Counted from the first letter of the stretch, positions 8,062 to 16,793 are shown. The stretch is DNA of 37,121 nt from Alteromonadaceae bacterium (GCA_015491935.1 WGGB01000201.1:1-37121); one strand, 5' to 3'. The notes: generated by a model not told the origin, from the letters alone. Numbers and translations: made by a program.

Positions 8062-9374
8062 AGAGAAATTCCTGATGCTTGCTTCAACATCGCTGTATTT
8101 TTTTGTAGAAGAAGTTGGTTTAATTGAAAATGAGTTTTGGTAGTAAAAGCAGCAAGCATCCTACGAATAGCTTGACTTTGATCTATCTGATTTGCATTAA
8201 TCAAAAGCTGTGTTTCTTTAATAATATCTTTTGAAAGTGTTTTACTTTTTTCTAATAATTGTTGTTTTTGTACCAATGTATCTTGTTGATTAAGCACCTT
8301 CTGTAAGTTTTGTTTCAACTCAAGGTATAATTGACTACGTGCTAAGTCATAGTTTACTTTGGCTTCTTGCCATTCATTATTTAACCCTTGTCTTTCAGTA
8401 TCAAACAAAGTTAATGCGACTTCTGCACCAATACCTATTTGGGTTTCTTGATAATTACTATTGTCTAAATTTTTTGCCGTTAAAGAAATTTTCCAAGGCT
8501 CAGCTTTATTACTCGCTAGTTTCAAACGCTGTAATTGCTCAAACCAATGATATTGTAACTTTTTAAATAAAGGATGCTGTGTGATCAACTCTGTAATATT
8601 TATATTTTCAATAGCAAATTGCTCATGAATATTTTTAGGTAACACACATAACCCCGTTACAGCTTGATACTGTGACAAGGTCGTTTTTATTTGTTGCTTT
8701 AACGATAGCTGCTCTATTTTGCTATCCAACATTTCTTGTTTTATTAACAACAAAGGGTATTGAGTTACAACACCTGATTGAAATAACTGTTGGTATTGTT
8801 GCTTTAATTTTTCAAGAAAATCACTTTTTTGTTGTAAAGTATTAAGCTGCATTTTAGCTATTTCAATATTCCAGATATGCTCTCTAATCAATCCCGATAG
8901 CTGCAAGCGTAAATTACTCGAAAAAAGATGACTCAATCTCTGGCTTGATGTTACTAAAGCATCATCAATACTCGCTTGAAAAGTCGATTTAATAGGTAAA
9001 TTAATCGCCATTTCTAATTCATCAGTACCCAATTGTCGATCACTCTTTAAATAGTTAACGGCAACAGAGGGAGATGATGCTAACCAAGTAGAGGATTTAT
9101 TTAACTTAAACTCCGCTGGGGAAGACACATTGGTTAAGCTGTTTTTTTGTATTTTTTGATATAGCTCTTGTTGTACAATTGCGGCATCAAGTACGTCAGA
9201 CAGCTTTATTGACTTAATACTATTGTGAGTAATATATTGCTGGTTACTGTCAACTTTATTACTGAGCTCTTTGATAGAACTATTCGCAAAGGTGCAATAG
9301 CTTGTTGATAACAACAAAGTACCAAGTCCAAGCCCTCGTAATATTTTATTTTTAAACCCTTTCCTTTTAAACAT
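8058..9374 (-). CDS. TolC/CusC-type outer membrane efflux protein
   Basis: Outer-membrane factor of the tripartite pump. I start at the ATG at 9374 (438 residues); a TTG at 9392 would add six residues. A signal peptide follows (residues 1-31 after MFKRKGF, ending CTFA). The body is rich in Gln, Leu and Lys with long predicted helices and two repeats typical of OEP domains. The stop overlaps the adaptor start by four bases. It is the first gene of the operon and is transcribed divergently from the LuxR-type regulator gene. Confidence 0.85.
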   Translation of the reverse strand: MFKRKGFKNKILRGLGLGTLLLSTSYCTFANSSIKELSNKVDSNQQYITHNSIKSIKLSDVLDAAIVQQELYQKIQKNSLTNVSSPAEFKLNKSSTWLASSPSVAVNYLKSDRQLGTDELEMAINLPIKSTFQASIDDALVTSSQRLSHLFSSNLRLQLSGLIREHIWNIEIAKMQLNTLQQKSDFLEKLKQQYQQLFQSGVVTQYPLLLIKQEMLDSKIEQLSLKQQIKTTLSQYQAVTGLCVLPKNIHEQFAIENINITELITQHPLFKKLQYHWFEQLQRLKLASNKAEPWKISLTAKNLDNSNYQETQIGIGAEVALTLFDTERQGLNNEWQEAKVNYDLARSQLYLELKQNLQKVLNQQDTLVQKQQLLEKSKTLSKDIIKETQLLINANQIDQSQAIRRMLAAFTTKTHFQLNQLLLQKNTAMLKQASGISL

Positions 9375-9392
9375 ATATATTCTGCTTATCAA

Positions 9393-9550
9393 AAATCTAT
9401 TTTGAAGGCATAATATCGATATATTTAGTTATTACATCAGGCATTTGTTATTTTCCCCCTATAGTACAAATGTCCATTGACAATATAGCATCTTGTTTTT
9501 ACTGCCTTTATCTATATTTAATAGCTTCGGATGATTTAAAGTGAGTTTTT
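9393..9550. promoter_or_regulatory. Divergent control region of the efflux operon and its regulator
   Basis: This 158-base region must hold promoters in both directions. Visible elements are a perfect 10-base palindrome ATATCGATAT (9413-9422), the sequence TTTTCCCCCTATAGTAC with central CTATAG, and a consensus -35 hexamer TTGACA at 9477 on the plus strand that lacks a good -10 at normal spacing. A poor -10 with a perfect -35 would suit an activated promoter. No operator can be assigned. Confidence 0.45.
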
Positions 9551-10051
9551 ATGAAAGACAAACTAATTGCGACTATTTTATTGGTTATAATGACGTTAAA
9601 TTTTTTTGATGTACTTACCGATATTTCTTTAGGAGTACCTTACTGGCATATTATTGAAGAAAGCATGATCGTGCTAATTTCTGGTTTGGTGGCTATTTTT
9701 ATTATTATTGATATTCGAAAGCGTACGAAAAACATTCAAACATTAAAAACAAAACTTGAAGATAGTGATATAAAGCTAAAGGATATTACCGATGAAATGA
9801 TGACTGCACGTATTCAATACAGCCAAGTCATTCATGAACAATTTGAGCAGTGGCAGTTAACAAAAAGTGAACAAGAAGTCGCAATGTTATTACTTAAAGG
9901 TTTGAGCTTTAAAGAGATTAGCGTAGTACGCGAAACAAAAGAGAAAACAGTACGTCAACAAGCATCTAGTATTTATAGTAAAGCAAGCGTTGATGGGCGA
10001 CATGATTTTGCCGCATGGTTTTTAGAAGATTTTATGACTGAAAATGTGTAA
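9551..10051 (+). CDS. Membrane-anchored LuxR-type HTH regulator, probable regulator of the efflux operon
   Basis: A 166-residue one-component regulator. Two hydrophobic segments (about residues 5-20 and 36-54) flank a short periplasmic loop containing DISLGVPYWH. A predicted coiled coil follows (about 60-100), then a GerE/LuxR-type helix-turn-helix (about 103-155) with LTKSEQEVAMLLLKGLSFKE and recognition-helix region KEKTVRQQASSIYSKA. It has no receiver domain, so it is not a classical response regulator. It is divergent from the RND operon, which makes it the likely regulator of that operon. The signal could be sensed in the membrane or periplasm; that is inference. Confidence 0.82.
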   Translation: MKDKLIATILLVIMTLNFFDVLTDISLGVPYWHIIEESMIVLISGLVAIFIIIDIRKRTKNIQTLKTKLEDSDIKLKDITDEMMTARIQYSQVIHEQFEQWQLTKSEQEVAMLLLKGLSFKEISVVRETKEKTVRQQASSIYSKASVDGRHDFAAWFLEDFMTENV

Positions 10052-10053
10052 TA

Positions 10054-10079
10054 ACCCGATATTAATCGGGTCAATTTTT
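10054..10079 (+). terminator. Terminator of the LuxR-type regulator gene
   Basis: ACCCGAT-ATTA-ATCGGGT forms a 7-pair stem directly after the stop codon, followed by CAATTTTT. Confidence 0.8.
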
Positions 10080-10132
10080 CACAATCAAAAAGATTGTATT
10101 TAACCTGAGTCGTTAACTTGTTTAACAAAATA

Positions 10133-11248
10133 TCAGGGTAGATGCTCGCTGGCCAAATAATCATACGATTGCATTTCTTGTAAACGTGATAAACAACGTT
10201 TAAATTCAAAGGTTAATCGCCCATCTTTATATAACGCTTCAAGTGCTACTTCAGCCGATATAATCAACTTAACATTGCGTTCATAAAATTCATCGACTAA
10301 CGCAATAAAGCGGCGGGCACTATCTTCACAGCTAGCACTCATTTGCTTCACCCCAGCCAATATAACAGTATGATATTTATTACTTATTTCTATATAGTCA
10401 TCCTGACTACGAGGCGACTCACACAAAACAGAAAAAGTAAAATATACCACACCACCTGAAACAGCCACTACGGGTAAACTACGATTATTGATTTCTATAG
10501 TCGTATTTTTTTTTCCTTTTTCTGTCGATAGCTGATTAAAATACTGCGTTAAATTTAACGCGACTTTTTTATCTAACGGATAATAATATATCTCAGCCTG
10601 TGTTAAAGTTCGTAAGCGATAATCAATACCACTATCTACATTAATCACCTCACAATTTTGGTTAATTAAGGCAATAGCTGGTAAAAAACGAACTCGTTGC
10701 AAGCCATTCCAATATAATTTATCTGGGATAATATTCGACGTAGCCACTAAGGTAACATGATGTGCAAAAAGCTCTTCAAATAAAGTACCTAAAATCATGG
10801 CATCAGTAATATCAGAGACAAAAAATTCATCAAAACAAATGACACAGGTTTCTTCAGCAAAACGTTTCGCAATTATTTTAAGTGGATCGGCTTGCCCCGT
10901 TAAGAGCTTTAGTTCTTGATGAACTCTATGCATAAAACGATGAAAATGCACACGCATTTTATTTTCAAAAGGCAAGCTGTCAAAAAAAGTATCAACTAAA
11001 TAAGTTTTTCCACGACCAACCCCACCCCAAAAATACAAGCCTTTAATCACTTGTGTTTCAGGTTTTGAAACTACGCGTTTCCAACGATTTAATACTTTTT
11101 TAAACCCTGTCACGGCTAATGGTTTATTTTGTAAATCGTTATATAAACGCTGTAAATGTTTTACCGCATTTTCTTGCGCAGCATCATATTGAAAGTCTGC
11201 ACGTTGTAAATCTTGTTTATACTTAGCAAGAGGAGAAAGTTTAATCAT
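10133..11248 (-). CDS. zapE: Cell division protein ZapE (AFG1-like ATPase)
   Basis: An AFG1/ZapE-family P-loop ATPase that in E. coli associates with the FtsZ ring during constriction. The 371 residues are close to the E. coli length (375). The Walker A motif is GGVGRGKT (75-82) and the Walker B-like motif is CVICFDEF (D140, E141). Further AAA blocks include VATSNIIPDKLYWNGLQR. It is divergent from zapG, as in E. coli. In E. coli it lies directly upstream of rplM; here the efflux block intervenes. Confidence 0.95.
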   Translation of the reverse strand: MIKLSPLAKYKQDLQRADFQYDAAQENAVKHLQRLYNDLQNKPLAVTGFKKVLNRWKRVVSKPETQVIKGLYFWGGVGRGKTYLVDTFFDSLPFENKMRVHFHRFMHRVHQELKLLTGQADPLKIIAKRFAEETCVICFDEFFVSDITDAMILGTLFEELFAHHVTLVATSNIIPDKLYWNGLQRVRFLPAIALINQNCEVINVDSGIDYRLRTLTQAEIYYYPLDKKVALNLTQYFNQLSTEKGKKNTTIEINNRSLPVVAVSGGVVYFTFSVLCESPRSQDDYIEISNKYHTVILAGVKQMSASCEDSARRFIALVDEFYERNVKLIISAEVALEALYKDGRLTFEFKRCLSRLQEMQSYDYLASEHLP

Positions 11249-11418
11249 TTAACAACCTTGAAAATAAAAAATTTGTGCATATATATTTTGTAAGAAGCGC
11301 TAATATATATTATTACACAATAAAGCGATTATTATTTTCATTATTAACGTTAAATAATAATTTTTATTAAATTATATTCTCTAGTTTTAATTTCAATAAC
11401 ACAAGGCAGGAAACTTAT

Positions 11419-11874
11419 ATGACACCCACAACAATAGGAATTATTACATTTATTATCGGCGCCATTTTTGGTTATGTTGTACACCGTTTTTTATCATCAG
11501 CTAATACCGAAAAAGAATTGGCGGAAAAAGTTAATCAAAGTGAGCAAGCATTAACGCAATACAAGCAAGAAGTCGCGGTACATCTTGAGCAATCAGCGAG
11601 TTTATTAACGCAGATGAATGGAACCTGTCAAAAAGCAATGCAGCAAATGGAGCAAAGCACCCAATTGTTAAAGCAGGCAACGCCTACAGAAGCTACTAGT
11701 ATGCCTTTTTTCTCTGCTGAAACGGAGCAACAATTAGCTGAAACAGTGGCAGCACGCCACCCAAAGCGTCAGCAAGATGAAACGGCTAAAATTTCACAAC
11801 CACCTTTAGACTATTCTGATGAATCGAGTGGTTTATTTGTTGACCAGAAACAAAGTATTACAAATGACGAATAA
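11419..11874 (+). CDS. zapG: ZapG/YhcB (DUF1043) inner-membrane coiled-coil protein
   Basis: A single-pass membrane protein linked in enterobacteria to cell division and envelope biogenesis. One N-terminal helix (residues 5-25) is followed by a coiled coil (about 30-90) and a low-complexity acidic tail, the classic DUF1043 layout; 151 residues compare with about 132 in E. coli. The ATG is preceded by CAGGAAACTTAT. It lies head-to-head with zapE and upstream of degQ-degS, matching the E. coli order. Confidence 0.9.
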   Translation: MTPTTIGIITFIIGAIFGYVVHRFLSSANTEKELAEKVNQSEQALTQYKQEVAVHLEQSASLLTQMNGTCQKAMQQMEQSTQLLKQATPTEATSMPFFSAETEQQLAETVAARHPKRQQDETAKISQPPLDYSDESSGLFVDQKQSITNDE

Positions 11875-11912
11875 GGATTAACGAACTTTATTATTCGTTC
11901 TTAGTCCTAAAT
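11873..11912 (+). terminator. Possible hairpin terminator after zapG
   Basis: AACGAA and TTCGTT enclose an 8-base loop, and the stem extends imperfectly outward (AGGATTAA with TTAGTCCT). No clear T tract follows, so termination here is uncertain. Confidence 0.4.
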
Positions 11913-11995
11913 TACGTTTATTTACCTTTACAACAATGCAAAATGCAATAAGTGTCACTTAATTATTAGATTAATATTTAGGAGTTTTATTAAAT

Positions 11996-13396
11996 ATGAA
12001 TAAATCATCGAGCAAAATACTTCCATTACAAAAAAAATCGCATAAAAGTTTGGTACTATTAATTAGTGCAGCTTTATTTTCTAGTGCTTTGGTCTTGCCT
12101 CAGCAAGCTCATGCTGGTTTTCCTTTTTCTATTGGTTCAAAGCAATTACCCAGTCTTGCACCTATGATTGAAAAAGTCACTCCTACGGTTGTTAGTGTTT
12201 CAGTTAAAGGCACTCACGAAGTTAAACAGAACATCCCTGATGCATTTAAGTTCTTTTTTGGTCAAGGGCAACAAAAACGAGGACCACAAGAAAAACCTTT
12301 TAAAGGTTTAGGTTCTGGCGTTATTATTGACGCGAAAGAAGGTTATATTGTTACTAATTATCACGTTATTCATGAAGCCGATAAGATTGAAATCACTTTA
12401 AAAGATGGTCGTCAATTTACGGCCAAAAAATTAGGCGCTGATGCCGAAAGTGATATTGCATTATTGCAAATAGAAGCCGATGATCTTCATGCTATAAAAA
12501 TTGCTGACTCAAACAACTTACGTGTGGGCGATTTTTCTGTTGCCATTGGTAGTCCTTTTGGATTAGGGCAAACAGTTACTTTTGGTATTATAAGTGCTTT
12601 AGGGCGTAGTGGCTTAAATATTGAAAATTTTGAGAACTTTATTCAAACCGATGCAGCAATTAACCCAGGTAATTCAGGTGGTGCTTTAGTCAACTTAAAT
12701 GGTGAACTTATTGGGATTAATACCGCAATATTAGGTCCTGGCGGCGGTAATGTTGGTATTGGTTTCGCTATTCCCAGTAGTATGGTTAAAAATTTAGTTG
12801 ATCAAATTGTTGAATTTGGTGAAGTGCATCGTGGTGTTCTTGGTGTTGCTGGTCGTAGTATAGACAGTGATATTGCTAAGGCTATGGATTTAAAAACGAC
12901 ACAAGGTGGTTTTGTCCAAGAAGTTACTCCAGACTCAGCAGCAGCACAGGCGGGTATAAAGGCTGGTGATGTTATTACTAAAGTTAACGGTAAAGCAATT
13001 AAATCGTTTGCTGAATTACGTGGTAGGATTGGCTCTATTGGCGCAGGTAAAAAAGTTAAAATTACGGTGATCCGTAATAATGGAGAAGAAAGAGTATTTA
13101 CCGTAAAATTAAAACGTAATGAAAGTGTTAACGTTGAAGCTAAAAATATTCATCCTGCGTTTAAGGGAGCCAAATTAGAAAACAACGACACAGGCCCAGG
13201 TGTAAAAATAAGCGAAGTTACCCCTAAAACCAATGCAGCTTATGTTGGGTTAAAAGCCAATGATATTATTATTGGTATTAATCGTAAGCCTATTAATAAT
13301 ATTACCGAGTTGCGTAAAACCTTAAAAGATCATCAAGGTGTTTTTGCATTAAATATAAAACGTGGTAAAAATAACTTGTATATTATGATCCGTTAA
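11996..13396 (+). CDS. degQ: Periplasmic serine endoprotease DegQ/DegP (Do family)
   Basis: A periplasmic quality-control protease and chaperone. A signal peptide with cleavage after AHA (about residue 40) precedes a trypsin-like domain with intact triad H123 (TNYHV), D153 (SDIALL) and S227 (NPGNSGGA). Two PDZ domains follow (about 270-370 and 375-466), the Do-family architecture. The 466 residues and the position before degS point to DegQ. An AGGAG lies 11 bases before the ATG. A strong terminator separates it from degS. Confidence 0.95.
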   Translation: MNKSSSKILPLQKKSHKSLVLLISAALFSSALVLPQQAHAGFPFSIGSKQLPSLAPMIEKVTPTVVSVSVKGTHEVKQNIPDAFKFFFGQGQQKRGPQEKPFKGLGSGVIIDAKEGYIVTNYHVIHEADKIEITLKDGRQFTAKKLGADAESDIALLQIEADDLHAIKIADSNNLRVGDFSVAIGSPFGLGQTVTFGIISALGRSGLNIENFENFIQTDAAINPGNSGGALVNLNGELIGINTAILGPGGGNVGIGFAIPSSMVKNLVDQIVEFGEVHRGVLGVAGRSIDSDIAKAMDLKTTQGGFVQEVTPDSAAAQAGIKAGDVITKVNGKAIKSFAELRGRIGSIGAGKKVKITVIRNNGEERVFTVKLKRNESVNVEAKNIHPAFKGAKLENNDTGPGVKISEVTPKTNAAYVGLKANDIIIGINRKPINNITELRKTLKDHQGVFALNIKRGKNNLYIMIR

Positions 13397-13421
13397 ACCT
13401 TTGCTTTATATATTAATTATT

Positions 13422-13456
13422 ATAAAAGATCTATTTAAAATAGGTCTTTTATTTTT
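13422..13456 (+). terminator. Rho-independent terminator after degQ
   Basis: ATAAAAGATCTATTT pairs with AAATAGGTCTTTTAT over up to 15 positions, with one G-T pair and a minimal central loop, followed by TTTTT. Confidence 0.85.
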
Positions 13457-13517
13457 AACGTTATAATTTATGTTATTCTTTCAGTAATCATCTTATTGTC
13501 TACGAAATAAAATTATT

Positions 13518-14579
13518 TTGAAACTATTACCTATATTAAAATACATATTAAAGTCAGCTAGCTACGGAATAGCTGTTGCCGTTATTTTATTATTAGCACT
13601 ACCTAACTTACGTGATAACAACCCTTATTTAGAACATTTATTCACAAATACTAATAACAGCGATGCCCCTTTAAGTTATGCTAAAGCCGTTAATGCTGCA
13701 GGTCCTGCAGTTGTTAATATTTATTCTGAAGCCATTGAAACCAATCCTAATTATTATAACCAAGCAAGAAAAATCAATAAGTTAGGTTCTGGGGTTATCA
13801 TGACCAGAAACGGTTATATATTAACCAACTTTCATGTGGTTCAAAATGCTGATTTAATTAAAGTTTACTTGCAAAATGGCGTTAGGTATCCTGCTGAATT
13901 AATTGGTTATGACATGGTAACCGATTTAGCGGTATTAAAGGTAGATGCTAATAATTTACCCGTGATCCCACAAAAAACTAATTTACGCTCTGCCGTTGGT
14001 GACATTGTACTCGCTATTGGTAATCCTTTTAATTTAGGACAAACCGTTACTCAAGGCATTGTTAGTGCAACAGGTAGAAATAGTTTAAGTAGTACAAATT
14101 ATTTAGAATTTTTACAAATGGATGCGGCCATTAATAAAGGTAATTCAGGTGGCGCATTAGTTAATACCAATGGCGAGTTAGTGGGTATTAACTCACGTGA
14201 ATTTACTGAAGCTAATCCACAATTTAAAATTCAAGGTATTTTCTTTGCTGTGCCTTATAAACTTGCAGCAAAAGTAATGCAACAAATCATTGAGAATGGA
14301 CGCGTAGTACGTGGGCGACTTGGAATAACTTCAAATACTTATCTAACGAATGCAAAAGGTTTTGTGATTGAGTCTATAGAACCCAACAGCCCAGCATTAA
14401 AGGCGGGATTACAACCTGATGACGTGGTAGTACAAATAGGTAAAACACCTATTCAAAGCATCACTCAAGCCCTAGATATTGTCGCGGAAACCAAACCAAA
14501 TGCAACAATTATGTTTAAAGTTTATCGCAATAAAAAACAATTAAATATTCCTGTAACCATTGCAGAATATAGACCTTAA
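13518..14579 (+). CDS. degS: Membrane-anchored serine protease DegS
   Basis: The site-1 protease that senses misfolded outer-membrane proteins through its PDZ domain and cleaves RseA to release sigma-E. The 353 residues match the family. A single N-terminal anchor (about residues 12-30) precedes a trypsin-like domain with H106 (TNFHV), D136 (TDLAVL) and S210 (KGNSGGA), then one PDZ domain (about 255-350). The only workable start is TTG at 13518, because the next in-frame ATG lies inside the protease domain; no good ribosome site precedes it, so expression is probably low. Confidence 0.94.
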   Translation: MKLLPILKYILKSASYGIAVAVILLLALPNLRDNNPYLEHLFTNTNNSDAPLSYAKAVNAAGPAVVNIYSEAIETNPNYYNQARKINKLGSGVIMTRNGYILTNFHVVQNADLIKVYLQNGVRYPAELIGYDMVTDLAVLKVDANNLPVIPQKTNLRSAVGDIVLAIGNPFNLGQTVTQGIVSATGRNSLSSTNYLEFLQMDAAINKGNSGGALVNTNGELVGINSREFTEANPQFKIQGIFFAVPYKLAAKVMQQIIENGRVVRGRLGITSNTYLTNAKGFVIESIEPNSPALKAGLQPDDVVVQIGKTPIQSITQALDIVAETKPNATIMFKVYRNKKQLNIPVTIAEYRP

Positions 14580-14612
14580 ATAAATGTACAGAGATATTAT
14601 TAGAGAAATAAA

Positions 14613-15056
14613 ATGATCGATAAATTAAAACATTTTTTTACTCACTTAGCTGCGGACACTTCGATAGCACAAGATGAAACATCACTACAGCTTGCTTGCA
14701 CTGTGTTATTAGCAGAAGTCATGCGAGCCGATGGAAAAAGTGATGAGAATGAACGTATTACTATTGTTAAGCAACTTTCTCAATACTTTAAATTATCAAT
14801 AACAGAATTGACTGAAATGTTAAATCATGCTGAAAAATTAAGCGAACAAGCTACTGATTATTATCAATTTACTTCAAAAATAAATGCTACTTATTCCATT
14901 AAAGACAAAATTAAAATAGTCGAAATGTTATGGGTTGTCGCAAATGCCGATGGCGAAATATCCGCTATTGAACAGCATACTATTCACAAAATTGCTGATT
15001 TATTGCATCTTCGCCATAATGAATATATATGTAGCAAGCTTAAAATATTATCATAA
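14613..15056 (+). CDS. TerB-like family protein
   Basis: A 147-residue soluble helical protein of the TerB (tellurite-resistance protein B-like) family. It has the two acidic repeat signatures of the fold: MRADGKSDENERI near residue 37 and NADGEISAIEQHTIHKI near residue 109. These Asp/Glu clusters bind metal in characterised TerB. The gene lies 33 bases after degS and may be cotranscribed with it. No other ter genes are nearby, so tellurite resistance should not be assumed; the function is unknown. Confidence 0.82.
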   Translation: MIDKLKHFFTHLAADTSIAQDETSLQLACTVLLAEVMRADGKSDENERITIVKQLSQYFKLSITELTEMLNHAEKLSEQATDYYQFTSKINATYSIKDKIKIVEMLWVVANADGEISAIEQHTIHKIADLLHLRHNEYICSKLKILS

Positions 15057-15157
15057 TTTAATAGGTTCAGTGCCTTTCAAAAAATTCAATAAAACAATTA
15101 AAAATCAGTTATTATGCGCCCTTATAAAAGCCGTTTTATCTCATTTCAGGAAACATC

Positions 15158-16000
15158 ATGACAAATACTCGCGCAAATATTGGTAAATATAATACCCTAT
15201 CCGTGATCGCAATGACCGATAACGGCGCCTATCTTGATGCAGGTGAATTAGGCGAAGTACTATTACCGAATCGTTATACTCCTGAAAATATTGAAATTGG
15301 TCAGCAAATAAAAATTTTTCTTTATCTTGATTCGGCAGATCGTTTAGTCGCAACCACTGAAACACCATTAGCACAAGTTGATCAATTTGCCTCATTAAAA
15401 GTAGTACAAGTCAATAAAATGGGGGCGTTTTTGGACTGGGGCTTAAAAAAAGATTTACTCGTACCATATAATCAACAACATACAAAAATGGAAGTGGGTA
15501 AGTATTATTTAGTGCGCGTATTTTTAGATACTCGTACCGAACGTATTGCAGCTTCAAGCAAACTCGATAAATATATTGATATCTATCCTGCAGATTATAA
15601 TGAGGGTGATAAAGTAGAATTAACTATTGCAGGTAAAACTGACTTAGGTTTTAAAGCTATTATTAACGATCAGCATTGGGGATTATTATACGATAATGAA
15701 ATTTTTCAACCACTGCGCAGCGGTAAACGGTTAACAGGTTATATTAAAAAAATGCGTGAAGATGGGCGTATTGATTTAACGTTAACTAGAGCTGGCAAAG
15801 GTAAAGTGATTGACTTTAAAGACACCTTAATAGCCCATTTAGAAGCAAATAATGGCTTTAGCCCACTACATGATAAAAGCTCACCAGAACTCATAAAGCG
15901 CACTTTAGGGGTAAGTAAAAAAACCTTTAAATCTACCGTGGGTAATTTATTAAAAATGGGGAAAATCACCATAGAAAAAAATGGTATTCGTTTAAAGTAA
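15158..16000 (+). CDS. CvfB/YitL-like S1 RNA-binding protein
   Basis: A 280-residue cytoplasmic protein of the CvfB/YitL family, predicted to bind RNA through tandem S1-like OB folds with a C-terminal winged helix. Repeats of the type MTDNGAYLDAG.LGEVLLP and VNKMGAFLDWGLKKDLLVP are visible in the first half, and the third S1-like unit carries IKKMREDGRIDLTL. The last ~65 residues (SSPELIKRTLGVSKKTFKST) fit the winged helix. AGGAAACATC precedes the ATG. S. aureus CvfB affects virulence-factor expression; the role in Gram-negatives is not clear. Confidence 0.88.
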   Translation: MTNTRANIGKYNTLSVIAMTDNGAYLDAGELGEVLLPNRYTPENIEIGQQIKIFLYLDSADRLVATTETPLAQVDQFASLKVVQVNKMGAFLDWGLKKDLLVPYNQQHTKMEVGKYYLVRVFLDTRTERIAASSKLDKYIDIYPADYNEGDKVELTIAGKTDLGFKAIINDQHWGLLYDNEIFQPLRSGKRLTGYIKKMREDGRIDLTLTRAGKGKVIDFKDTLIAHLEANNGFSPLHDKSSPELIKRTLGVSKKTFKSTVGNLLKMGKITIEKNGIRLK

Positions 16001-16006
16001 ATAATC

Positions 16007-16042
16007 AAAAAAATCACTTATGGCTATTTTTATAGCCATAAG
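16007..16042 (-). terminator. Terminator whose stem encodes the last codons of the solute-binding protein
   Basis: On the minus strand CTTATGGCTAT-AAAA-ATAGCCATAAG is a perfect 11-pair hairpin, followed by the TGA stop codon and seven T residues. The stem lies inside the coding sequence (encoding the end YGYKNSHK). It would serve transcripts from the riboswitch operon direction. Confidence 0.85.
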
Positions 16043-16793
16043 TTGCCAATATCGCCTGATAACGACCATTGTTTTTGAGGCTCTTTATGCATTGATCTAT
16101 TTTCTTCAAAAAAGCTTGCGGATCAGTAATATTTTTAGATTTTTTTGAAACGGTAATAAAATAATTTTTTTCATTTATAGTATAATCAAGTACATTAATT
16201 TTATCACTCACACCTAATTTTTGCGCTTGCCAATAAAAGGTTGTCTTAGCGTCAGCCATAATGTCAAAGCGTGGCGTTGGCGCCAGTAATTGAGAAAACA
16301 TAGCAACTAAGTTGTAGCCAGTGGTTAATTCTTTATTCTTAGCTTTAGCCTCAATTATTTCCATCAATTCAGGGGAATAAGATAAACCAGCTAAATATCC
16401 CATTTTATAAGGCGTTAAATCTGCTAATTTAGTAATATTTATATCGCTGTCTGCGCGTACCATAAAACCATAATTAGTATTAAAAAGGCTTTCTTTACCA
16501 TACCAAACAAATTTTTCTCGACTTTTGCGATAAGAATAAATAGTGATATCAATATCACCATTTTCCATATAAAGATGTGTTCGCTTAACAGGCAACCGAT
16601 GATATTCAGTATTATAATCAGCCTGAGACAGACAAATATTGATTAATTCTTTGCCAATACCTTGCTGTTGTTTATCACCAGTAAAAAAGTAAGGAGGCCA
16701 ATAAACATCATTAATAATAATAGATTGCTTAGCATACAGAGGAAACGCTACTAATATAGCAATAAAAAGAAAGGTAGTTTTTGAGTGATACAT
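16014..16793 (-). CDS. Periplasmic solute-binding protein, family 3 (orphan)
   Basis: A 259-residue secreted protein with a signal peptide ending LYAKQ at about residue 22 and a bilobed amino-acid-binding fold (SBP_bac_3): NDVYWPPYFFTGDKQQQGIG, then GDIDITIYSYRKSREKF and YKMGYLAGLSY. No permease or ATPase gene is adjacent, as is common for stand-alone members in marine Alteromonadales. It starts 71 bases after the M14 deacylase gene. TTGATT and TAAATA at 17 bases in that gap could be its own promoter, or it may be the last gene of the lysine operon. The ligand is unknown. Confidence 0.83.
   Translation of the reverse strand: MYHSKTTFLFIAILVAFPLYAKQSIIINDVYWPPYFFTGDKQQQGIGKELINICLSQADYNTEYHRLPVKRTHLYMENGDIDITIYSYRKSREKFVWYGKESLFNTNYGFMVRADSDINITKLADLTPYKMGYLAGLSYSPELMEIIEAKAKNKELTTGYNLVAMFSQLLAPTPRFDIMADAKTTFYWQAQKLGVSDKINVLDYTINEKNYFITVSKKSKNITDPQAFLKKIDQCIKSLKNNGRYQAILATYGYKNSHK

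Noticed and set aside
14613-15056. Tellurite-resistance locus
   Set aside because: Only one TerB-like gene is present; terA, terC, terD and terE are absent from the window.
14935-15186. Plus-strand frame across the TerB gene end and the cvfB-like promoter region
   Set aside because: It overlaps the TerB C-terminus out of frame and runs into the next gene; no family resemblance.
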